Source of the DNA: Xanthobacteraceae bacterium
GTDB taxonomy: Bacteria; Pseudomonadota; Alphaproteobacteria; Rhizobiales; Xanthobacteraceae
Direction: 5' to 3'
DNA length: 64,000 nt
NCBI GenBank assembly: GCA_031291445.1
Contig: JARLJA010000098.1
Span: 51,963 to 115,962, forward strand
Shown here: in pieces, positions 18,711 to 27,425 of the stretch
Layout: every line of letters starts with the position of its first letter
How positions within the stretch are numbered: the first letter of the stretch is position 1
The notes under the pieces: generated by a model
Database searches by the model: none
What the model saw: the letters and a program-made list of their open reading frames with translations, nothing else
What the model was told of the DNA's origin: nothing
Made by a program: the position numbers and the translations under genes

Positions 18711-21700
18711 TTGGCGGCTTTGACCTCGACGCCGCCGGTGGTGGTGCGGCCATAACGCGAGGGATTGTACATGTCCTCGATATAGGCCTGCGGCAGCACG
18801 TATTTGCCGGGCGTCACCGCGCGCACCACATAGGCCACGGTGAAGACCGGACTGTCGTTGCTCGCCCGCTCGATCGCCGCGCTGAAGCGGTCGTCGCGGA
18901 ACTGGGTGTCCTCCGGCTCCTCGCCGTCCTCGATCCAGTCCAGCGTGCCGGTATCGCCCGACGACACCAGATGCGGATTGTCGATCTCGAGCCCGGCCGG
19001 CAGATAGTCGACCACCATGATGCGACCGAACTCCGGCTGCGCCTCGGTGATCTTCAACACCACCGCGAAGCGGTCGTTCTGGCGGGCGTGGCTGATGTCG
19101 GCCGGCTTGCCGTCGAGCGTGAAATAATTGCGCTCGATCTTGAAGCCGTTGGCGGCCGCGGGCTCCGGCGTGACCGGCGCTCCGCTCACCGCAACCACCG
19201 CCTGCATCGGCGTGTCGCCGGTGTTGGTGATCTTCACCGGCTTGGCCGTGACCTCGGCGGAGGTGAAGCTGCGGTAGAGCGCGGTCTTGACCGGGCTGCC
19301 GTCGACCTCGAGGGAGACACCGCCGTCCCTGGCGATCGCCCGCGACGCCAGCACCAGCCAGGCGTTCTCCTGGGTGGAGGTGTACGGGGTGAGCCCGCGC
19401 GCGGCCTCGACCCGTTCGACCGCGGCGGTGATGGTGGCGTGCGGGGCACTGCCCTCGCTCGCCAGCGACACCAGCGCGGCGGCGTCGCGCAGCGCCGAGC
19501 CGTAGTCGGTGCGGCCGAACACCAGCACCGGCTTCGGCATCAGGCTGTCGAGCGCGGCGGCGTAGACCCGCTCCGCCCGGGCCCGGTCGCCGACCAGCGC
19601 CAGCGCCGCGGCGAGCTGGGCCTTGGCGATCGGGGTGGCCAGGTTGCCGAGCTTGGTGTCGGCGAGGTAGCGCAAGTCGCCGATCGGCGCGACGCCGTTG
19701 CGCGCCAACACGTAGAGCCCATAGGCGAGCTCGCGGCCGCCGTTCTTTTCCGGCTCCTCCGCATTGACGACGGCATTGTGGATGCGGTCGAGCGCATTGC
19801 GGAACAGGACGTCCGGCACCGCGAAGCCCTTCTCGCGCGCCCGGCTCAGGAAGTCGGTGACGTAGGCATCGAGCCAGGCGTCGTCGCCGCCCGCCGACCA
19901 CAGCCCGAACGAGCCGTTGGAGCCCTGGCGCGCCAGCAGGCGCTCGATGGCGTCGCGGATCCGCTGGTCGACCGCGCCGTCCATCGCCAGATGGGCCTCG
20001 GCGGCGAGATCGTTGAGGTAGAGCAGCGGCATCGCCCGGCTGGTGATCTGCTCCGAGCAGCCGAACGGGTAGCGATCGAGCGCCTTGAGAATGGTCGCGG
20101 CGTCGAGCGCCGACGACATGCTGACGGACACCGACACCCCGGCGGTGCCCGGCACCAGGTCGCTGAACATGTCCGGCGTGAGCGTCAGGCTCTCGCCCTT
20201 GGCGAGCGTCCGCACGGTACGCCGCGCCAGGATCTGGGTCGCCGGCTTGACATCGAGGACGTAGTGCCGTGCCAGCGCCAGATTGTTCGGCCCCTTGATG
20301 CTGACGTCGACGCTGGCGGACCCGGCGCCGCCGGCATCGAGCGCAACCGCCGTCGAACTGCGTTGTTTGGCCGCGAGGTGCATCACCGTCGGCGCCGTGC
20401 CGCCGAGGCGGACCGGCCCCGCGGTGGTGACCGCAATAGTGTAGTCGCCTGCCGCGCCTTCGACGTTGTCGAGCTCGAGCGTCATCGAGCCGTGGTCGCC
20501 GTTGAGCAGGAAGCGCGGCAGCGTCGCCGTCAGCACCACCGGATCTCGGATGGTGACGTCGGCGGTGGCGCGGCCGAGCTTGGTGGCGCTCCACGCCACC
20601 GCCATGACCCGCGCGGTGCCGGCGAACTCCGGAATCTCGAAGCTGACCTCGGCGCTGCCGTCGGCGGCCACCGTGACGATGCCGGAATAGAGCGCAAGCG
20701 GCTTCTGGGTCGGCGGGCTGCCCTGCAGCTCGGCCCCGCCGCTGTCGCCGCCGGAGCGGATCTGGCCGACCGAGCCCTGCATGCCGTCGATCAATTGGCC
20801 GTAGAGGTCGCGGATCTCCGAGGTCAACCGGCGCTGCCCGAGATAGTAGTCGTCGGGAGCCGGCGGCTTGTAGTTGGTGAGGTTGAGGATGCCGACGTCG
20901 ACCGCGGCGATCACGACCTTGGCGTCCTCGCCGGGCGACAGCCCCGCGATCTTGACCGGCAGCTTCAAGGTCGAGCTCGGCCGCACCAGGGCCGGCGGCG
21001 ACAGGGTCACCGCCAGCGTGCGGGCCTTCTTGTCGATGCCGATCCATTTCAGGCCGATGGCGCGGCCCGGCATGCGGCGGGCGGCGGCGTCGAGCGGCCG
21101 GCGCAGCGTGGTGACGACATAGGCGCCGGTGCCCCAGTCCTTGCCGACCGGGATCTTGACCTGGGCGGTGCCTTCCTTGACGTCGACCGCTTGCGTGGTC
21201 AGCAGCCGGTCGCCCAGCACGTTCACGGTGAGGCGTCCGGCGCTGCGCGCGTTGACCGACACCGTCATGGTCTCGCCGGAGGCGTATTCCGGCTTGTCGA
21301 CCGAGGTCTCCAGCAGGTCCGGGGTGTCGGCGCTGCCGTCGGAGTACCAGCCGACGTCGAACTGCACCGAGGTCAGCGGACCGTCGGCGTCGGCGGTCTT
21401 GACGTCGAGCCGGTAGCGGCCCGCCTGCGGGTTGAGCTGGATGTGGGCCGGGGCGTCGGCCGCGACCGTCAGGTCGCCGTCGGCGACGCGCTTGGTGGAC
21501 TTGACCGGCTCGAAGTCCCAGGACGAGCCCTGCCGGTACCACTGGTAGCGGCTCTCCAGCTTCATCAGCTCGTAGTGCAAGCCGTTGCGCGCCAGCGCCT
21601 TGCCGTCCGGCGCGACGAACACCACGTCGAACTTGGCGGCCTCGCCCTCGGCGACGTTGCGGTCGGCGAACAGCGGCTTGACGCCGATCATGTTGCCGTC

Positions 21701-23920
21701 CGGCGCGACCGGCAGCGTCAGCTTGCGCTCGACCGCCCGGCCCCCGGTCTCGACCATGCGGATGAAGATCTGGGCCTCCTGCGGCCGCGTCGAGGTCGGC
21801 GGCTTCGGCAGGCTGACCGACAGGGTCGCCTTGCCGGCCTGGTCGGCGTCGGGAAGGTTTTCCAGCGGCGTGCGTTCGTTGCTGGTGGCCTCGGTGTCGG
21901 CGACGCCGAACTGGTAGCCGGCATAGCCAGGCCGGTTGTCGGCCGGCGCCACCAGCACGTCGCCCTCGATGCCGAGCCCCGCGGCCGGGGCGCCGTAGAG
22001 GAAATGGCCGTCGACCTTCACTTCAACCGAAGCATTGGCGGAGATCGCCTTCGCATTGGTGGTCAAGTCGAATTCGATCCGGTCGGGCACGTAGTCCTCG
22101 ACCATGAAGGTGGTCTCGCCGATCGACGGTCCCTTGGGATCGGTGAACGCCCGCACCCGCCACGTCCCGGTCGGCACCGCCGAGTTGAGCGGCAAGGTCA
22201 GCGATCGGCCGCCGGCGCCCTGGTCGGGCAGCACCGCGCGGCGGAATTCGACGCCGTCGGGTCGCTCGACCACCAGGGTCAACGGGCTGCCGGTCGCCGC
22301 GTTGCCCTGCCCGTCGCGCAGCAGCGCGGTGAGGTAGACGGTCTCGCCGGAGCGGTAGACCCCGCGCTCGGCATAGACGAAGGCATCGAGCCCCGCCGGC
22401 ACGGCGCGGCCCGCGACGCCGCGGTCGGTGAGGTCGAAGGCGTTGGACTTCAGGCTGAGGAAGGCATAGTCGGCGGCCTCGGTGCTCGCCGTCAGCAGCG
22501 CCGGCGACAGGCCGCCCTCGCCGCGCGCCAGCCCAGCCTCGAACAGCACGTGGCCGCTGTCGTCGGTCTTGCGGCTCGCCAGGACCTCGTTGCTGCGGGA
22601 CACCAGACGGATCTCGGCGGCCTTGACCGGCGCGGCCGAGGCCAGCGAATTGACGAACACGTGGATGCCGTCGTTGCCGGAGAACGCGGTGAGGCCGAGG
22701 TCCGAGACGATGAACCACTGGGTCGCCAGCTGGTCGGAGTCGTCGGCGCTGGCGCCGGGGCCCTTGGCCGCCGCGGTCATGGCGTAGACCCCCGGCTGCA
22801 ACGCGCCGACCGCCTGGTCGACCGGGAACGCGGTGGTGACGTCCTCGTTCAGCCGGGTCTCGGTGGCGATCTCGCCCGACCACACCTTGACCCCCGTCTC
22901 GTCGCCCAAAGCGGTGGCGCTGTAGCTGCTCAGCGAGCCCTGGAAGTCGTCGCCGAGCACGGTGTTGATCAGGTTGCGATCGCCGATCCGGTAAATCGTG
23001 ACGGCGACCGCCGGGGTGTTGACGCTGACCAGCGGGATGCCGCGCTGGCCGGTGCGCGGCAGCACATAGGCGCGCCCGGTGAAGTGCACGAACGGCTTGC
23101 GGTCGCGGACATAGATGTTGAATTCCGCCGACTTGGGCAGGGTTTCCTTGACCGCCGACGGCAGGCCGGCGCGCAGGTTCACGGTGTAGCGCTCGCCGTG
23201 GGTGAGGCCCTCGACGCAGAGCTGCTGGTCCTCGGTCGAGAGCGCCGGCTTGTCGGTGCCGCCGAGCGCGACGAACGGCGCGAAGTCGACCCGCTTGGCG
23301 AGGTTTTCCGAGAACTGGAAGCAGACCCGCGGCGACGCCGCATCGGAATCCACCGAATAGTCCAGCAGCCGGAAGCCGTGGTCGTCGCGCAGCTTCTCGT
23401 AACTGGCGCGGACCTCGGCGACCTCGCGCAGGTCGAGCGAGGTGCGCAGCGAATCCAGCGCCGGGCGCCACAGCTTGCGGTCGGCCAGCGCCTGGCCGAG
23501 CGTCGCGAGCGCATCGGCCTCCTCGCCCGGATTGCCGGCGCGCTGGTAGGCGATGTAGGCGGCGGTCGAGGCGCGCTCGAGCAGGAAGGTCTGTTCCTTG
23601 CTGTCGACCGGGCGGACCTGGAAAATGGCGCGGGCGATCCGCAGCCAGTTGCTGGCATCGTCGGGGGCGATGGCGGCGATCTGCCCGAGCGTCTGCAGCC
23701 CGGAGCGCGTGTCGTTGCGCCGGAACGCGGCGTCGGCGTCGGACTTCAGCGTGGCCAATGGCTTGGCCACCGGCCCGGCGTCCTTTTTCATCTGGGCTTC
23801 GAGGCGGATGGCGGCGTCGCCCAGGTCGTCGCGCCGGAACGACTTGTCGGCGGCGAGAGCGGACACGAGGCCGAACACCAGCGCGGCGACCAGCGCAGCG
23901 GCGCGAACCAGACCCAGCAT
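18707..23920 (-). CDS. bacterial alpha-2-macroglobulin family protein
   Basis: A very large periplasmic protein (1737 residues from the ATG at 23920, which has a strong GGGGGGAAG ribosome site and starts the signal peptide 'MLGLVRAAALVAALVFGLVSALA'). The track's start at 24052 is not supported. The middle holds repeated beta-sandwich macroglobulin domains with an MG2-type block 'AYVLPRTGQRGIPLVSVNTP'. A thioester motif of the CxEQ type, 'PFGCSEQI', lies near residue 1285. Proteins of this kind are thought to trap foreign proteases that breach the outer membrane, with PBP1C repairing the wall. The pbpC gene follows directly. Confidence 0.93.
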   Translation of the reverse strand: MLGLVRAAALVAALVFGLVSALAADKSFRRDDLGDAAIRLEAQMKKDAGPVAKPLATLKSDADAAFRRNDTRSGLQTLGQIAAIAPDDASNWLRIARAIFQVRPVDSKEQTFLLERASTAAYIAYQRAGNPGEEADALATLGQALADRKLWRPALDSLRTSLDLREVAEVRASYEKLRDDHGFRLLDYSVDSDAASPRVCFQFSENLAKRVDFAPFVALGGTDKPALSTEDQQLCVEGLTHGERYTVNLRAGLPSAVKETLPKSAEFNIYVRDRKPFVHFTGRAYVLPRTGQRGIPLVSVNTPAVAVTIYRIGDRNLINTVLGDDFQGSLSSYSATALGDETGVKVWSGEIATETRLNEDVTTAFPVDQAVGALQPGVYAMTAAAKGPGASADDSDQLATQWFIVSDLGLTAFSGNDGIHVFVNSLASAAPVKAAEIRLVSRSNEVLASRKTDDSGHVLFEAGLARGEGGLSPALLTASTEAADYAFLSLKSNAFDLTDRGVAGRAVPAGLDAFVYAERGVYRSGETVYLTALLRDGQGNAATGSPLTLVVERPDGVEFRRAVLPDQGAGGRSLTLPLNSAVPTGTWRVRAFTDPKGPSIGETTFMVEDYVPDRIEFDLTTNAKAISANASVEVKVDGHFLYGAPAAGLGIEGDVLVAPADNRPGYAGYQFGVADTEATSNERTPLENLPDADQAGKATLSVSLPKPPTSTRPQEAQIFIRMVETGGRAVERKLTLPVAPDGNMIGVKPLFADRNVAEGEAAKFDVVFVAPDGKALARNGLHYELMKLESRYQWYRQGSSWDFEPVKSTKRVADGDLTVAADAPAHIQLNPQAGRYRLDVKTADADGPLTSVQFDVGWYSDGSADTPDLLETSVDKPEYASGETMTVSVNARSAGRLTVNVLGDRLLTTQAVDVKEGTAQVKIPVGKDWGTGAYVVTTLRRPLDAAARRMPGRAIGLKWIGIDKKARTLAVTLSPPALVRPSSTLKLPVKIAGLSPGEDAKVVIAAVDVGILNLTNYKPPAPDDYYLGQRRLTSEIRDLYGQLIDGMQGSVGQIRSGGDSGGAELQGSPPTQKPLALYSGIVTVAADGSAEVSFEIPEFAGTARVMAVAWSATKLGRATADVTIRDPVVLTATLPRFLLNGDHGSMTLELDNVEGAAGDYTIAVTTAGPVRLGGTAPTVMHLAAKQRSSTAVALDAGGAGSASVDVSIKGPNNLALARHYVLDVKPATQILARRTVRTLAKGESLTLTPDMFSDLVPGTAGVSVSVSMSSALDAATILKALDRYPFGCSEQITSRAMPLLYLNDLAAEAHLAMDGAVDQRIRDAIERLLARQGSNGSFGLWSAGGDDAWLDAYVTDFLSRAREKGFAVPDVLFRNALDRIHNAVVNAEEPEKNGGRELAYGLYVLARNGVAPIGDLRYLADTKLGNLATPIAKAQLAAALALVGDRARAERVYAAALDSLMPKPVLVFGRTDYGSALRDAAALVSLASEGSAPHATITAAVERVEAARGLTPYTSTQENAWLVLASRAIARDGGVSLEVDGSPVKTALYRSFTSAEVTAKPVKITNTGDTPMQAVVAVSGAPVTPEPAAANGFKIERNYFTLDGKPADISHARQNDRFAVVLKITEAQPEFGRIMVVDYLPAGLEIDNPHLVSSGDTGTLDWIEDGEEPEDTQFRDDRFSAAIERASNDSPVFTVAYVVRAVTPGKYVLPQAYIEDMYNPSRYGRTTTGGVEVKAAK

Positions 23921-24179
23921 GACTTCCCCCCTGCAAAGGCGGGCAATGCCGCCGTCATCAGACAATGCGCGAATCGTGACAGCCTCATGGCTACACGAAC
24001 CGCGGCCAAAAGGCGTTGCGGCCAAGCAATCAGCGCCGTCCCGCGACCGCACGTCGCGGCCGCGCCGGCTAAGGAGCCTGACCTGCCCGCCCCTTGGTCG
24101 CCCCCGCCCGCCGGGCGGTTCGGCCGGGGGTTGCCAAAGGTCGAATTCTTTCAGTATTTGCTGGTATATTGGCCGGCAC

Positions 24180-24256
24180 GGTCCCGTAGCTCAGTTGGAT
24201 AGAGCAACAGCCTTCTAAGCTGTGGGTCACAGGTTCGAATCCTGTCGGGATCGCCA
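24180..24256 (+). tRNA. tRNA-Arg (anticodon TCT)
   Basis: A 77-base cloverleaf with the acceptor stem GGTCCCG/CGGGATC, D-loop 'agctcagttggatagagc', anticodon stem ACAGC/GCTGT around the loop CTTCTAA (anticodon TCT), and T-loop 'ggttcgaatcc'. The 3' CCA is encoded. It lies between the alpha-2-macroglobulin gene and the multiheme cytochrome gene. No integrase or duplicated 3' end was noticed beside it. Confidence 0.95.
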
Positions 24257-24400
24257 GCCGCGACACGCCAAAAACCCCCACAAAATCAGCACTTGCCGCG
24301 ATCTTGCGGACCGTCGAAGTCGGCTCGGGACGAAGAACATTCAGGGATCAAAGAGCATCTTCGGGGATATTCCGGGACAGCAAGTCCCCTCGTCGCCCGG

Positions 24401-26842
24401 TCATCGTGCCGGCCCGCCGACCTGCGCACGAAGGCTGTCCACGAATGCGGCGACCGACCGGTCGTCCGGCGCGACCTTGGCAAGCCGTTGCGCATAGTCC
24501 AGCGCCGCCGCAGGATCACCGGCGTCGCGGCTGATGCTGGCGAGCGCCATTAGCGTGTCCCGGTCGGCAGGATGCCTGGCGAGGTTGTCCCGCAACGCGC
24601 CGAGCGCGTCCTCGCGCTTTCCAGCGGAGTTGAGCGCGACGGCATAGACGTAGGCGTATCTCGACTGCTCCGGCGCCAGCTCGGCAGCGCGGCGCAATTC
24701 GCCCAGTGCCGTGTCGGACTGTTTGGCCCGCACCAAAGCGAGACCCAGCGCGTGATGCAGACCCGCATCCCGCGCCGAGGCTTCGACCCCGCGGCGCAGC
24801 ACCTCAATCGCGTCGCCTTCGCGTCCCGACTGCCGGTAGAGATCGGCGAGATTGATCGTCGCCGCCGTGTCCCGCGGGCTGAGCCGCAGCGCCGCCCCGT
24901 ATTCCGCCTCGGCCTCGGCGGTCAGGCCGCGCCGCGCCAGGAAATTCGCCAGCGTGGCGCGAGCCTCGGGCCGGTCGGCATTAAGGTGCTGCGCCGCGAC
25001 GAACTCGTCCGCGGCGCTGGCAAAGCGCTCGCGATCCGCCGCCGGTTGGCTGACGGACGGCATCGCCGCCAGCAGCGCCACCGCCCTGATGCGGACGCCC
25101 CGCACCGGGTCGGACAGCCGCGGGGCCACCAGCGGCCAGAGCTGGTTTGCGGGGATGCCGTCCAGCATGTCGAGCGCGCCGATGCGCACCATTGGGTCAG
25201 GGTCGGCAAGTCCGACACGCGCCGCTGCGAGACTCGCGGGCGACAGGTGGGAGGCCAGTTCGTCAAGCGCGCTGGCGCGCGCAACCGCCGGCGCCTTTCC
25301 GTCCTGCGCGAGCGCGGCGAGCCGCGTGGCGGCGTCCGCCGTATCGGTCCGCGCCGCGTGGAACGCCGCCGCATAGGTCTGGAAGCCGCTGCGCTTCGGC
25401 CCGAACCAGCGCTCGATCGCGGCCGCCGCCCACTGCGGCGGCCTGGCGGCGTGGCAGTCGTTGCAGGTGTTCGGCGTCCCGAGCGTCACCGACAGGTCCG
25501 GCCGCGGGATCCGGAAACTGTGATCGTGGCGGCGGTCGACCGTCATATAAGTGCGCACCGGCATGTGGCACGCCACGCAACCCGGCACGGGATCGGCGCC
25601 GGCATGGTGCGTGTGCGTCACGCTCCCGTAGCTGTCGGCCGCGTGACACTGGGCGCACACGCCGTCGCCGGGCGCGCGCAGCGCTGCGCCGTGCGGCTCG
25701 TGGCAGTCGCTGCAGGTCACGCCCGCGGCAAACATCCTGCTCTGCTTGAACGGGACGTAGTTGTAGGGCTCTTCCACGTCGCGGGCCTGACCGTCGGCGG
25801 TGTAGGTGCCGCGCGAAAGCGGTGCGACCACATGGGTCTGCGACAGCCACCGGCCGGGGACCCAGTCCTCGGCAAAGCCGGCCCGGCGCGCGTGGCACAA
25901 CCCGCAGGTCTCGACCTCCTTGCGCAGCAGCGCCGGCTTCACGCTTCGCTGCGGCTTTCCGGTTTCCGGATCGGCCCGCCACGCGATGCCGGCGCGTTCG
26001 TCGAGATGCGCGACGAGCCCCATGGAGTCGTCCAGCGCCTTGCGGAACGGCCACAGGCTTTGCCGATCATGCGCCCAGCCCACATGCCGCGAGCCCTGGC
26101 CGTGACAGGCCTCGCAGCCGACGCTGATTTCCGACCATGTGGTGTGGAAGCGGTCGCTGGAGGAATCGTAGTTCTTCCGCACGCCGGTCGAATGGCACTC
26201 GGCGCACATGAAATTCCAGTTCTGGTTGAATTTGGTCCAGTGCAGCTCGTCGTCGTGCTTGATGTCATCGTCGGGATAGAGGTGAATCCAGCGTTGGCCG
26301 CCCTTATCCTTTGCCCGGCTGTCCCAGGCCAGTGAGAGCGCCTGGATACGTCCGTCCGGGAATTCCACCAAGTATTGCTGCAGCGGATCGATGCCGAACG
26401 TGTACTTCACTTCGAAGTCGGCGAGCTTGCCGTCCGGCCCGTCCGTCTGAACCAGGAATTTGCCGTCCTTGCGGGAGAAGCGGGACTTGACGCCGTAATA
26501 CTCGAACGTCGCGTCGGCGAAATCGCCGAGCACGGTGTCAGCGGTCGCGTGCTGCATCGCCGCCTTGTGTTGCGATGCACGCCACAGCTTGGCTTCCGCC
26601 TGGTGGCAGGCCCCGCACGTGTCGCTGCCGACAAAGGTGGCGGCGGTCGTTTCGGGCGATCGTGGCGCGAAACCGCCGCCGAGATAGCTTGCTCCCAACC
26701 CGATGGCAACAACGATCGCCGCGGCGACGGCGGCCGCAATCCAGATACCGCGTCTCGATAGCAGGCCGGCATTCGCTGCGCCCGAGGCTCCGTCCACTGG
26801 CGGAGAATCTGCAGGCGCGAATCGGGATCGCTTGCGTGTCAC
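24401..26842 (-). CDS. membrane-anchored octaheme cytochrome c with TPR repeats
   Basis: An ~813-residue protein with an N-terminal transmembrane anchor ('IWIAAAVAAAIVVAIGLGASYL') and then eight CxxCH haem sites: CGACH, CAECH, CEACH, CGLCH, CSDCH, CAQCH, CVACH and CNDCH. After the haem region come short alpha-helical repeats and a run of tetratricopeptide repeats (for example 'PRDTAATINLADLYRQSGREGDAI'). The layout matches periplasmic multihaem cytochrome-TPR proteins, some related to the NrfA/hydroxylamine-oxidoreductase fold, but no specific enzyme is identified. The GTG at 26842 has GGGGAGG before it; the track's GTG at 26884 is the alternative. The substrate or redox partner is unknown. 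Confidence 0.85.
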   Translation of the reverse strand: MTRKRSRFAPADSPPVDGASGAANAGLLSRRGIWIAAAVAAAIVVAIGLGASYLGGGFAPRSPETTAATFVGSDTCGACHQAEAKLWRASQHKAAMQHATADTVLGDFADATFEYYGVKSRFSRKDGKFLVQTDGPDGKLADFEVKYTFGIDPLQQYLVEFPDGRIQALSLAWDSRAKDKGGQRWIHLYPDDDIKHDDELHWTKFNQNWNFMCAECHSTGVRKNYDSSSDRFHTTWSEISVGCEACHGQGSRHVGWAHDRQSLWPFRKALDDSMGLVAHLDERAGIAWRADPETGKPQRSVKPALLRKEVETCGLCHARRAGFAEDWVPGRWLSQTHVVAPLSRGTYTADGQARDVEEPYNYVPFKQSRMFAAGVTCSDCHEPHGAALRAPGDGVCAQCHAADSYGSVTHTHHAGADPVPGCVACHMPVRTYMTVDRRHDHSFRIPRPDLSVTLGTPNTCNDCHAARPPQWAAAAIERWFGPKRSGFQTYAAAFHAARTDTADAATRLAALAQDGKAPAVARASALDELASHLSPASLAAARVGLADPDPMVRIGALDMLDGIPANQLWPLVAPRLSDPVRGVRIRAVALLAAMPSVSQPAADRERFASAADEFVAAQHLNADRPEARATLANFLARRGLTAEAEAEYGAALRLSPRDTAATINLADLYRQSGREGDAIEVLRRGVEASARDAGLHHALGLALVRAKQSDTALGELRRAAELAPEQSRYAYVYAVALNSAGKREDALGALRDNLARHPADRDTLMALASISRDAGDPAAALDYAQRLAKVAPDDRSVAAFVDSLRAQVGGPAR

Positions 26843-26938
26843 CGGCCTCCCCTGCTCCGAGCTTCGCCGCCGCGCGACTGGCACACCGGACGACGCGGCA
26901 GCGGTCGAAACGGGATGGTATCCTTGGCTGGACGCCGA

Positions 26939-27424
26939 TCAAGTCAAATGGGGCGATCCGGGCTGCGGCGGCACGAATTGATCACGCGGGGCGCGGCGCT
27001 GCCTTCGGAACGCCGCTGCCCTTCGTGGCAACGAAGGACCGCTGCGGCGCGACTTGAACGTTCCGAGTATCTTCTCGTCCTTCAGCAACTCATCGATCGC
27101 CGACATGATCGTCCTGCCGGGGTTGGCTTTGCACGTCAGGATGATCTCGTGCTCGAATATCTTGAGGCGCGCGACGTTGACCTAGTGCTTTTTCGCCAGA
27201 CCGTTATACCAGCCGCTGTACCAGGTCGAGAGCATGTCGGCGTCCTCCTGGAAGGTGCCGGCGAGCTGCGCGCAGGTCAGCGTCTGCACATCGATGTATC
27301 CGTTCGCATCCGCATAGGCGGTGAGCGGCACCTGGGCCCGGGCGCCGGAGCCCGCGAGCAGCAGGCCCGTCGCCGTGAGAAGAAGGAATTTGCTGATGTG
27401 AGGCAGGGAAATGGAAATCGTCAT
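26939..27424 (-). pseudogene. HdeA-like periplasmic protein interrupted by an amber codon
   Basis: The gene starts at the ATG at 27424, 1 bp after the stop of the HAD/2H gene, with a signal peptide ending '...GSGARAQ' and an HdeA-type block 'IDVQTLTCAQLAGTFQEDAD'. A TAG codon at 27182-27184 stops it after 80 residues ('GWYNGLAKKH'). The same frame then stays open for 80 more codons and continues with a plausible HdeA C-terminus, 'FEHEIILTCKANPGRTIMSA', which supplies the second conserved cysteine. One base change would restore a full-length protein. HdeA proteins are small periplasmic acid-stress chaperones with a disulfide; the truncated form would lose the second cysteine. Confidence 0.7.
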
Positions 27425-27425
27425 C

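Noticed and set aside
18671-24202. 1843-residue plus-strand ORF opposite the alpha-2-macroglobulin and pbpC genes
   Set aside because: R/G/A/D/H-rich composition typical of the antisense frame of a GC-rich gene; the minus-strand gene has a thioester motif, signal peptide and ribosome site.
24180-24400. tRNA-Arg as an integration site of a genomic island
   Set aside because: No integrase, no direct repeat of the tRNA 3' end and no change of gene style were seen downstream.
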